Numbered from the stretch's first letter, positions 46,338-56,104 are shown. The stretch: 64,000 nucleotides of DNA from Ottelia alismoides (GCA_037367405.1 JAZKJV010005542.1:186001-250000); one strand, 5' to 3'. The notes: generated from the letters alone by a model not told the origin. A program made the numbers and translations.

Positions 46338-48521
46338 ATGGATTCCTGGAGAGATTTTTATCCGGATTTTGCGGATTCCTCCTACCCTCCAGCCGGTCCA
46401 CCTCCCTTTTATCAGGAGGATCCTCCTAGTTTTTCTGATTTTTGTACATATCCGCCTCAGCCACAGTTTCAAACCTCGGACTTCTACCCACCTCCATCCC
46501 CACATATATATTATCCGCCTCCACCATCACATCCACCCGAGTCTGACCTGTTGGAGTCACCTCCCACGACCTCCATGAGTGTTGTCATGAACCTAATGCT
46601 AGAGCACATCAATTTGATGAAGGAAAATCTTGACACTTTGAGAGAATATCGGACTAGTGCTCTTTTCATTGAGGATACAGCTTTGCTTGTGAAGAATCAT
46701 GGGAGCTTGCAATCGCCAAAAATACAAAAAAATGAGAAAAATTTAAAAATCCAAAAAGATTTCGGGAGACACTTGGTTGATCAAGATTTTGAGGAGAGAG
46801 TCCACTTGCCAGAACCCTGGACCACACACCCATTCACATCCAGTCCCACCTTTGACCCCGAGGATGCCGCTGTACAGACTGCTCTTGGCATGCCTCGTGT
46901 ATATGCTGATTCCGACTTCCTCCCTTGTATGGAGGAGGTCCAAAAATTCAAAAAAATGTTATCTGAACCCGAAGTGGTGGCTACTATTCATGAGATTATC
47001 CGTGCCCCACTTCAGCAGGCCATGACCCAATTATCTGCCCCTCTTCCCAAGAAGAGAAAGCGGAGGAGCAGATCTGAGCGTCACATTTTGACCATGGCCA
47101 CTGCCCTCGCCATCACACACCGTCCCATTCCCAAGAAGAAGAACACAGCTACTCCTTTCATCACTTGCACCATCTCTGACTATACATGTGATCGCACTCT
47201 CCTGGACGGCGGTGCTTCGATTAGCATACTACCCTTCTCGCTGGTACAGTCTCTTCACTTAGGGCCTCTCAAGAAAACCAGGATGATCGTTCAGTTTGCT
47301 GATGGATCCATCAAGAGGCCGAAGGGTATCCTTGAAAACGCCGTCATTTCTATTCAGGGCACGAGCCACCATGTTGATTTTGTCGTGTTGCCCATGGAGA
47401 ACTCCACAGGGGAGCCATCTCCAATCATCCTGGGACGACCATTTCTCGCCTCTGCGAGGGTTGTTATTAACTATGGATCAGGAGAGATTCGCTTCCGTCC
47501 TGTTGACGAGAGCGAAGTGTTGATCACCACACCCACAGTTGACCAGAGACCTGCATCTGATGCACCTTCATCGACTATAGCTGACTCTGAGGTCTGTGAC
47601 CTACCTGATGCTACTAGAGATACTTCCTTAGCGATCCCTGATGAGACCCGACGGATCCCCCGAAAGGGGAGGAAGTCGGAAAGCATGGACCTCACTGATC
47701 TTCCTCCTGGTGTGTGGCGATGTGTTGATGAAATCCAGAGTATTTATGTGATTGAACCATTTGATCAGGGGGCAGATACCAAGATAATTGAGGATGTTTA
47801 TGATGTTGCCCATTACTTTGAGAGACCTCATAAGGCAACAAATGACCCAGGTAAGACTAGACAGGACGGATCTAGTTTGACTACTTCCACTGATAAATCC
47901 GTTCCTGGCCCTTCACAGGTCAAGATGATTGAGGTCGGTTTTGATGCTGCTATTTATTTTGATAAATTCAGACCTCTTGTTGAAGACAAGGATTCAGGTG
48001 AGAGTCTTGAGGACGATCTGAGTTCGTATACTTCCACTGATGATTTCGTTCCTTTTGATTTTGACCTGGACGAGGACTCGCAGGACGACTCCGATTACAC
48101 TTCTTCCGAGGATGATGAGTTTGTCCCATTTCACTTCGATATCGGTGAGACTTCCAAGGCCGGACCTAGTCGTACTTCTTCCACTCACCCGTCTGTGCCT
48201 TCACACCATAGGACCACCAAGGGAGAACCTAGCCAAACTGCTTCCATCGATCAGTTCGTCCCTTTCCGATTTGACTCCACTGAGGGCCTTCCCCGTGTCG
48301 ACCCTGATCGGCCTCCGTCCACTGTGGACCCCGATGTCGACATATACCATATCCGATCTATCCCTCAGCGGTCCCGTAAGAAGGTTTGCTTTCCACCTTC
48401 TGACGATCACCCATTTATGTTGCAGATTCTATCCTGTTACTCTCTTTCCATCTCCCGTTTTTGCTCGTCTACCCATTTCTCGTGTTTGCCTTGCCTAGGA
48501 CGCACTTTGTCCTACGTATAG
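46338..48521 (+). CDS. intact protease-like ORF of non-autonomous element A, 727 codons
   Basis: The longest open frame in the window, with no stop or frameshift. Residues 1-75 are Pro/Tyr-rich; a short helix-prone part follows (MLEHINLMKENLDTLREY); residues 237-243 are PKKRKRR, a possible nuclear signal. The aspartic-protease core begins at about 285 with LLDGGASISILP (Asp290), continues through QFADGSIKRPKG, VDFVVLPMEN and IILGRPFLASARVVINYG. Asp is followed by Gly, where B and H have Ser. Residues 400-727 are an acidic Ser/Thr-rich tail with three FVPFxFD repeats (570, 595, 640) and a basic RSRKKV near the end. The gag core found in B, G2 and H is absent, as are RT, RH and IN. The start is the first ATG of the frame, after a long leader. 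Function beyond a gag-pro remnant is unknown. Confidence 0.85.
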   Translation: MDSWRDFYPDFADSSYPPAGPPPFYQEDPPSFSDFCTYPPQPQFQTSDFYPPPSPHIYYPPPPSHPPESDLLESPPTTSMSVVMNLMLEHINLMKENLDTLREYRTSALFIEDTALLVKNHGSLQSPKIQKNEKNLKIQKDFGRHLVDQDFEERVHLPEPWTTHPFTSSPTFDPEDAAVQTALGMPRVYADSDFLPCMEEVQKFKKMLSEPEVVATIHEIIRAPLQQAMTQLSAPLPKKRKRRSRSERHILTMATALAITHRPIPKKKNTATPFITCTISDYTCDRTLLDGGASISILPFSLVQSLHLGPLKKTRMIVQFADGSIKRPKGILENAVISIQGTSHHVDFVVLPMENSTGEPSPIILGRPFLASARVVINYGSGEIRFRPVDESEVLITTPTVDQRPASDAPSSTIADSEVCDLPDATRDTSLAIPDETRRIPRKGRKSESMDLTDLPPGVWRCVDEIQSIYVIEPFDQGADTKIIEDVYDVAHYFERPHKATNDPGKTRQDGSSLTTSTDKSVPGPSQVKMIEVGFDAAIYFDKFRPLVEDKDSGESLEDDLSSYTSTDDFVPFDFDLDEDSQDDSDYTSSEDDEFVPFHFDIGETSKAGPSRTSSTHPSVPSHHRTTKGEPSQTASIDQFVPFRFDSTEGLPRVDPDRPPSTVDPDVDIYHIRSIPQRSRKKVCFPPSDDHPFMLQILSCYSLSISRFCSSTHFSCLPCLGRTLSYV

Positions 48522-49125
48522 GAGGGGTAGATGAGTTGAGTGTTCCTTCTTCGTTCTGTGTCATCGCTCCTGTTTGTTGTCTATACTTAGGGCTTCTTTT
48601 ACCCTAAGTATAGGGGGAGCGGTGTGTACATTCTCATGATCTCATCTCTTTTTCTTTTCTTCTTTTCTTCTTTTCCTTCTCTATCTTCTTCATCTACCGA
48701 AAAGGTGCCGCCCTTGTAGACAGTTTTCCGTACTTAGGACGTACTTTGTCCTAAGTATAGGGGGGTGTGCACCCCGAGTATTTCCATTCTTTGATCCTCT
48801 CCATTGTCTCCTCTTCTTGTCTATACTTAGGGATATCTTACCCTAAGTATAGGGGGAGACAATCTGAGTACGATATGTTCATTCCCACCCTTGACCCTCC
48901 CTGCGTTGTGTACAGTCTGCTATACTTAGGATTATTTGATCCTAAGTATAGGGGGGACGATCAACTTCTCATTCATTAATTCATTCATTCTTTAGACTTG
49001 CCTATACTTAGTACGAGTTATGTCTTCGCTTTTCTCTCCGATCTATGAGGACATAGCTCAAGCTAAGTATAGGGGGGTCGTATATACTACGTATATACTT
49101 TAGCCATAACTCGTACTTTCGTAAT
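48490..49125 (+). repeat. PPT-like hairpin array, element A
   Basis: Six units: 48490-48527 (decayed, overlaps the ORF end); 48581-48613 (12-bp perfect stem CTATACTTAGGG, loop 9); 48731-48757 (10-bp perfect stem); 48821-48852 (12-bp perfect, loop 8); 48920-48951 (13-bp perfect, CTATACTTAGGAT, loop 6); 49002-49072 (long imperfect stem whose arms contain TACGAGTTATGTC and GACATAGCTCAAG). Units 2-6 end in AAGTATAGGGGG(G), the polypurine-tract sequence. A further GTATATACTACGTATATAC palindrome and a CATAACTCGTAC inverted copy follow at 49078-49118. Confidence 0.9.
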
Positions 49126-49139
49126 AAATAGGGCTAATA

Positions 49140-49570
49140 ATTCTTTAAAACTCGTTAAAAATCCTTAATAAAAAGATGGGGTTATTCTTCAAATTCTTTT
49201 TGTATATACTGATTAATAAATCAGGTGAAAATGTTTTTTGCAAAATGTTTGAAAAATAGTTTGAAAATCTTTGTGAACATCTATTGAAAACTATTTTGAA
49301 AATGTTTTGTTACATGTTTTCAACCTGTGTAAAAATGTGTGGTTTGTAAAATTTATTTTCTTTGTGTGAAATAAAATGTTTGAAAAATGCTTTGCAAATG
49401 GTTTGAAAAATGGTTGCAAAAATATTTGAAAAACCCATATATACTGTTTTGAAAACCTTTGCAAAATGATTTTCAAATGTGTGTACATGTTTGTAAAATG
49501 TTTGTAAAAACTATTTTGGACTATAGTTTTCAAAAATGGTGTGAAAAGCTTGTGTCAAATAAGTTTGAGG
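49140..49570 (+). repeat. TTTGCAAAATG-type short-word tract, element A; right end of A
   Basis: Short words TTTGCAAAATG, TTTGAAAA and TTTGTAAA repeat through 400 nt. GGACTATAGTTTTCAAA near 49518 and CAAATAAGTTTGAGGA near 49555 match C (reverse complement near 21155-21205). Element A ends abruptly here, without the conserved 3' blocks, polypurine tract or 3' LTR, and B's gag begins at about 49576. Confidence 0.7.
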
Positions 49571-49575
49571 AATAT

Positions 49576-51197
49576 TTACGGCATCTGGAAATGAAAAGCA
49601 ACAGGAAGTGAAGAACTGGAAATGGTGGCCTTAGAACCAACCTCGACATCTGGAATAGTGGCATCAGTATCGCGCTCTGGCTCAGCAACAATGGTGGAAT
49701 CAGTACCACCTCCTCTATATGGTGAAGCGACAACCTCAGTACCGTCAGCTGGATCAACGTCCTTGGTGGCGTCAGTGCCACCATCATCATTATCATCTCT
49801 TGCGGCATCAGCACCGCTCTCCTCATCTGGCTCTCCTGAGGTTGCATGGGGTCGTCGCTCAGACGAGGCGTCATCTGCTGGCATCCTACCGCTCCTAAGT
49901 GTAACAAAATCAGCCTCAAACATGTATGCAGTAACATCACCAAGTGAAGCACTAGGATTGGTAATCTCAGTGAACTCTACCTGCTCAGACTTCCTCTCCA
50001 GGTTGTTCAGAATGGCGGCCTTCCCTCTCATGATCTTTCTCATCTCCTATCGAAACTCATCCATCTCTCATCGGAAGGTGGCCTGCTGCTCGGACATGAG
50101 GCGAGCTAAATCGTCCAAGGTGGGATTCTCATAGGTGGGCCCTTGAGAACGTAGGGTGGCCTCTCTAAAACTGAGGCTGCTGCTGTGGAGGAGGGTGAGA
50201 GGGGTATTGTGAGTGATACTGCTACTGAGGCTACAGCTGCCTTCAAGATTGTCCCTGTTGATAGGGACGAGGACCATGTTGCTGGTGTGGTGGGAACTGG
50301 GGCTGTTGGTGCTACTCTCGTTGTTGGCCATACTGGCCACCCTGAACTGGAGGCTGCTGCTGGGAGTTGGTACCTCCGGTCGTCCAACGGAATCTGAGAT
50401 GGTCTCGTTGGATCCTAGTCTGGGGTCGGCCATACCATATCCCGTTGACATCCATCAACGGCTCCTTCTCGTAAGTAGGTGGGGGGAGTACTGCCAGGGA
50501 CTGGTCCGGCTGATACACCACCATCTGGCTGTCTTGAGATGGTGGCAACTGGACGTACTGCTGTTGCGGCTGGTAGGGCTCCGCCTGAACAAGGTGAACC
50601 TGTCGATACTGGGCAGAGGATTGGGCCGAACTGCTGTTGTTGCCAGTGTCTGCCCGTGACCTGAGATGGGGTAGAGAAGCCGTCTGTGCATCCTGGAGAC
50701 ACATGATCTGTGTCTTCAGGTCACTCAACGTCTGTGCCATCTGATCGATCTACGTTATGCCATGGCATTGCTTCTTCTCTATCAATTCGATCCGGTCCGG
50801 CTTCTCGCTGATGATACCTATGTCGGCAGCTATCGACTCTACTTGTGTTGTTGTCGGTGATGAAGTAGAAGGACTGGCATCGACCCGTATTAGCCTCTGA
50901 TACGACATGGCCAATGGCTGGGGTCTCCCCTGCGTGTAGAGTCTGGTCTGGGACATCACTATATAGTTCTCGGCCATCTCCTCGTAAATGGACCAGACCT
51001 GATCCTCATCCCTGGAGAAATATGAGCCCCCATAGGATGCATTCACTAACCCCTACAGCTCCGGTGTAAGCCCGCAGAAAAAGCTCTGAACAAGGTTGGG
51101 CTTGGATATGTCATGATGGGGGCACCGGTCTGTGAGCTCTTGGAACCTCTCCCATGCCTCGTGGAATTGCTCTTTGGAACCTCTCCCATGCCTCGTG
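49576..51197 (-). pseudogene. gag of element B, N-terminus missing
   Basis: Gag forms the particle that packages element RNA. From the cut at 51197 the minus strand encodes HEAWERFQELTDRCPHHDIS, FFCGLTPEL and the EDQVWSIYEEMAE block, the typical end of the Athila-lineage gag core. A Gln/Pro-rich spacer (about 50200-50740) follows, with DVNGIWYGRPQ matching a segment of G2's gag, then an Asp-rich region (49590-49900). Stops are found at about 51045, 50748 and 50050, with frame changes. I saw no CCHC zinc knuckle. The gag-PR junction is replaced by element A. Confidence 0.8.
51140..51197. repeat. 24-nt direct repeat at a deletion junction
   Basis: The 24-nt segment beginning TTGGAACCTCTCCC occurs at 51140-51163 and again at 51174-51197, 34 nt apart, duplicating part of gag exactly where gag joins the LTR remnant. 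This suggests repair slippage when the 5' LTR end, PBS and leader were deleted. Confidence 0.85.
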
Positions 51198-51970
51198 TAA
51201 TTTATAAATTAAATTACAAATAGAGGATAGTTTTATTTAAAAATATTTACAAAATGAAAAATGTTTATTATTTTTCAAAATATTTTTAGTTATTTTTATT
51301 TATTTTTTTGAAAATAAATTAATGTATATACATAATATAATATTATATACAGGTATAAAATACCTATGTATTTTATACTTTTATTTTTATTTTCTTATTT
51401 TTGTACAAATACTCCAATTTTATATTTTATTTATTTACAACATAATTTTTAGAGTATAAAATAATTTTTATTTTATTTTTATTTATTCTTTACAAGAGTG
51501 AAATAAACAGATATAGATACATATATACATGATATGTACAATGTGAAGAGAGAGAAATTATTTTATTTTTATATTTATTTTCTTTTTATCATTTTTATTT
51601 TATTTTTAGAAATATATACAAATTAATAAAAAACTATTTTTATTTTTATTTTTACGAAAATAAAATATATACATGAAGGAGGAATATATATAAGATGAAT
51701 GGCCCTATCTCTCTCTACTTGTTTTATTTTGCGATCAGGCCAATGCTTGGCCCTCCCTTGGGTTCGGTTCACTCGATGTTTATTCTAAATATCTCCTTCT
51801 TTTTCTTTCTTCTTTATTATTTTATTTTTGCACAAATACATGCTAATTATTCATATTTACACAAAGCATGCATTTTGGTAACTTATTGTATTTACAATCA
51901 CATACATGGTATTTTTCCAAGATATCTAGCTAAAATAAAAGAATAAAGAGTGATGAATGGGGATTCATCA
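51198..51970 (-). mobile_element. 5' LTR remnant of element B (U3 only)
   Basis: 773 bp matching the first part of B's 3' LTR (34855 down to about 34095), starting with the same TGATGAATCCCCATTCATCA hairpin. Over the 250 nt I compared by eye there are about ten differences. The TATA region, R, U5, PBS and leader are deleted. The right flank TCGCA and the return of G2 sequence fix B's boundary. Confidence 0.88.
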
Positions 51971-52823
51971 TCGCACGCTAGTGTCTCATCCTCAGCACGA
52001 TGTGTGTTGCGCTAAGAGCCCTCTGATCTTCGCCAGAAGCCCTCAATTATGCCCACTCATCTCGCATGACATCTGGACCCTTCGATCAGAGCCTCAAGAG
52101 TTCATCCTGGTCGTCAGTCTCCGCATAAGTACTAGCGTGCCACGTGGCGTCTCATGGATCGCATGATCAGGTCCACAATACTTCATCCCGATCGCACGCC
52201 AGCGTCGCACCCTCCGCCTGCCACGTGGTGTGCCATGCTCCCTTGATCTCAGCACTTCTGATCAGATCCCAGCCGCCCCGTAGTGCCTAAGTCTCCATCG
52301 TTGGATCGCAAGATCCAATGGCAGAGACGTCGTCTTCTACCTCCCAGAACTCCTGCACCAACGTCGTCCACCTTGTGTGCAACCTACGCCCTTTCTATTT
52401 TCAGCCCCACTATGGCCATCCTCTCTACCCTCTATCACCTCCACCATGTAACCCACTCTTCCCTCATCCTCGCCGACCTCATCAATCTCCATGAGCTTAA
52501 ACCACGTCGCCCCACGAACTCCACCAACCTCACCCTCCATCGCCTGAACCTTCACCTCAAACCTATAAATACTTCGTCCCTGTCAATCTTCAGCCGGATC
52601 CACCATTGTAGAGTGAAACCCTGAGGTCCTACCTTCCTATTGGTGAAAGCGATTAGAAGAGACGTCGAGCGACAGCGGCTGTATTTCTTCGGCAAGATCC
52701 ACAGCCAACCCCGTCATGCTGCAACCCCTCCCGTGAGCTGCACGAGCTCAGGACACCTACTGGCCTTCGAGAGACGACTGAAGACTCTACCTAGAGCCTC
52801 CATTCCCAGGGCTAGAGGACAAG
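51971..52823 (+). mobile_element. LTR G2, second part, fused to gag leader exon
   Basis: Continues G2's U3 after element B. TATAAATA is at 52564-52571. From there the sequence can be followed against G1 (27578-27833) through AACTTCAGCCGGATCC, GGCAAGATCC and GAGCCTCCATTC up to 52823, where the gag ATG starts. In G1 the same interval (256 nt against 260) ends at CAG/GTAAGT. No U5, PBS or long leader lies between TATA box and gag. Confidence 0.75.
52564..52571 (+). promoter_or_regulatory. TATA box of LTR G2
   Basis: TATAAATA, the same as in G1 at 27578. It would start a transcript with an unusually short leader of roughly 230 nt before gag. Confidence 0.65.
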
Positions 52824-54150
52824 ATGCCACCTAAGTGACCCTCGGATGAGGAAGAACACCGAGATGACCCACTCCAGCAAATACTTGCTCGTCTCGCCAC
52901 CGCCGAACAATAGAATGCTGATCTCATGGCAAGGATGGGACAGATTATCACAGCAGGAATTGACTGACCAATGGTTGATGCTTACAATCCAGAAGAAAAT
53001 GACATGCATAGTTGGTTGGCTCCAACAGTTCCCCCTGAAGCATTCGAGCTAAAACCCCACTTTCTGAGCCTACTCCTGAAGTTTAATGGAAATGCAAACG
53101 ATGAACCATATGATTTCCTCTGAGACTTCAAGCTGGTTTGCAACAACATTAGTCACCCTAGGGTTGGGCAGGATTATATTAGGTTGAAGGCCACCCTGTT
53201 TGCCTTAGGAGATAAGGCAGCTCATTGGTTAAAAAATCTGGGGGTGATATGTACAACCTGGATGCAGTTCAAGGACCTTTTTCTGAAGAAGTTCTACCCA
53301 CTCAGTAGGACTAATCAAATGAGAACAAAGATCGCTAGTTTCTCCCAGAGACCCACTGAGTCATTCCATGAAGCCTGGGATAGGTTTAATGACCTAATTC
53401 AGATGTGCCCTTGCCATGGCATTTCAAAGGTGGTCTTAGACCAGACCTTGTTCTATGGCATGACCCCTGAGATGCAAGGGTTAGTAAGTGCCGCCTGTGG
53501 AAGAAGTTATCTAAACAAGAATGAAAATGATGTATGGAAAATCTTGGAGAAGATGGCAGAAACAGGCAGGTCGCAGGCCACCAAGGCCTATCAGTTGTCT
53601 CCCTCAATCTTATCCAATGAGACAACTAGAAGGACTGTAGCGTATCTGACAGAGGACTTCATTCCCAGCATGGGGATGATAGCTGACAAGTTAACCATGG
53701 TCGAGCAGATTCACAGGAGAGTCACTGACCTTGAGTCACTCTCGAAATTGCTGAAACAAGTGGAGGAACTTACTGAGAGGGTAGCTAAGATAAAGCTACA
53801 TGTCCCTTCTGCACCACCTATACCTGTACACCGAGTTCATCTTGTATAGGAATTGGCACGGGGGCCTTAGAGTAGCTGGGTAGAGGAGCAGACATACACT
53901 CAGCAGGACCAACATGCACCCTCACAAGTGGAGACAGGATACGACGAGCCTCCGCAGGTGTTCAAATCAACGGGCTGTGGTACATCCATGACCCTGTCAA
54001 CAGACAGTCGGGGATGGAGAACGGTCAGCCTCACCAACCTTCCCTATCTTACCAAGAAACCAGCTTTATCCCCGCACCGTGCTTCATACAGTCCCGGCCC
54101 AGACAAGGGTACCAACCTCAGCAGCAGCAGCAGCGCATGTGTTGAACATG
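52824..54150 (+). pseudogene. gag of element G2, first part
   Basis: The frame opens with MPPK and can be read with the 221-codon open piece at 53184-53849. Landmarks are DEEEHRDDPLQQILARLATAEQ-like N-terminus, PTVPPEAFELKPHFLSLLLK, WLKNLGVICTTWMQFKDLFL, the SFHEAWDRFNDLIQMCPCHG core and NENDVWKILEKMAE. Four stops (codon 5, then near 52910, 52966 and 53121) are TGA or TAG and could each come from one C-to-T or G-to-A change. After a stop at 53847 the spacer continues with NGLWYIHDPVNRQ and a (CAG)n Gln run near 54118. It is interrupted at 54150 by solo LTR K. Confidence 0.88.
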
Positions 54151-54846
54151 TGAGCCCACGGCGAGCCATTATGCAATAAATGTTATTGCAAATATCATTC
54201 CCTGATCTGAAATAAAGAATAAATAATTTGCATAATAGGTCCCTATGTACAATTAGGGTTATGTACCATGGCTGTCTTAATGATCAAACAGCTGTTGATT
54301 CAATAATTGAATCATAGAGGCTGGTGCTTGGATGAATATCTAAAGAGTTAGATTGAGGACTCATCAAGCACCGTCAAATGATTGTTAAGATGTGATCTCC
54401 AGCCTGAGTAGGAGATGGCAATCCTTTCTCACATAGGCTGATATCTGACCGACCTCTTGATATAGGTCCTCTGAATAGGAATAGAGATTTAGAGGTGTCA
54501 GATTAGTTAGGTCAAAGGGTTGACTTAATGAGATCGAGATAACCTAAGTCCTATGTTGAATGCTGTCACAGCATAGGCACGCATCCTCTGACCGGAGACA
54601 GATGTGTTACTATATGTCTGAGTGTGTACATTTGGCAGACCAATAGGTTGATGACCTAACCAAGGTCTATACATCGGCGCGCTGGTGTGCATGTAAGGGC
54701 ATATGAGTAATACGATCTCTCAAAGGGATCATACAGGTTCATTAATGAACCGGAAGACATGAGCTCACTCATGAGATATTGGGAAGAATCAAATTCCGTG
54801 CACGGTTGTCTCGCTTTGGAAGCTTGACTGAATTTGTAGGTTTGAT

Positions 54847-54908
54847 ATATACTTTTGGAAAGTATATGATCAAGACCTAGGTATTATATATACTTTTGGA
54901 AAGTATAT
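54847..54908. repeat. tandem palindromes in U3 of K
   Basis: ATATACTTT-TGG-AAAGTATAT, a perfect 9-bp inverted repeat, occurs at 54847-54867 and 54888-54908, 41 nt apart. Paired identical dyads in U3 suggest a regulator-binding site, which is an inference. Confidence 0.8.
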
Positions 54909-55826
54909 GATCGATACCAAATCCCAATGATCAAATGAGAAACTTGGTGATCAAACCCAACGAAGACAGTGTAAAATAGATCTTGATCTTCGGGTTGACC
55001 ATGGGTCTTCCAGTATGCAGGATGTACAGGTATTGGGAATACCTGAGGGTGATGTGATCATAAATGATTGTATATCCAAGACGCTTCCATTCCGAGGGAG
55101 TGATGAAACAGGTCTGGATTTTAGTGACTCCTTCCAGTAGAGAAGCAATCTGATCTTTGTCCAAGTGTTGGACATTTATCTGAATGAGATTCAGATTCAA
55201 TGAGAAGATTGGATTTGCGATCTTGATTTAATCAAGCATCTGTGGGAGGTTCGTACTATCTGGATTTGAGACGAGATCTCAACATCCAAGTCACTATACG
55301 TGGAACAATACAATCGCCCTGTCCTTATCTCCAAATATCTGCGGAGAAAGCACATTATTCTTGAAGGGGTTCAAGAATAATTCATTTGATGAACTTCATA
55401 TCCAAGCAAGAAAAAAACTTGATGATTAAATGAGATTTAATTATCAAGCATAATATGAATATGATTCATATTATTATCCAAGATAATTAAATGAGATTTA
55501 ATTATCAAGGATTAGAGAATGTGGATAATACTATCCATGATATATGTGTATTATAAATGTGATTTATAATATGTATATATAAGAGAGAGAATTTATGTAA
55601 ATAGCATTTGTTACTTAATAGTGTGAATTGGATTCACATTTGTTAATTAATTGAAAATGCAATTTACAAATTAGTTTGGGTTGTGAATATGATTCACATA
55701 ATGTTCAATGGCATGAATGAAATATTCACAAATTAATTTGGAATTAATTTGGTGGATATTTTTGTGATAATTGAGAGATAATGTAATATAATAAAAAGTA
55801 GAAATAGAGCCACCAAATTTAGAGGT

Positions 55827-55859
55827 GGCGTCACCCATGAAAGAATCATGGGTGACGCC
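55827..55859. repeat. 14-bp perfect inverted repeat in U3 of K
   Basis: GGCGTCACCCATGA and TCATGGGTGACGCC pair perfectly around aagaa. It includes TGACG/CGTCA, the core of plant bZIP (TGA-factor type) sites. It lies 240 nt upstream of the TATA box. Confidence 0.85.
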
Positions 55860-56096
55860 CCTTAATTTTAGGAGGCTATATTGACTCCATTTTATTATGA
55901 TGATTAATCTCTCAACTAATTTATTTATGTTAAATTAAAAATGTGTTGATAATGTTGCAACATATATTTAATTTAATCATAAATAAATGTTGTTGGTTTT
56001 AACCAACAACAATCATAACCATTGATCTTACATAGACCAAGCCTAGCCGTTGGATCTATGAGTCCATGGATTGAGATCCAATGGATCCTAAACTAA

Positions 56097-56104
56097 TATA
56101 AAAG
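56097..56104 (+). promoter_or_regulatory. TATA box of solo LTR K
   Basis: TATAAAAG is followed by a CT-rich run (CTCTCTCTCTCTC, 56159) about 60 nt downstream, a usual arrangement in plant promoters. Confidence 0.7.

Noticed and set aside
48581..48951. CRISPR-like array of repeats
   Set aside because: Repeats are palindromic and regularly placed, but only five or six units with unequal spacers, on plant retroelement background. They match the element's own PPT.
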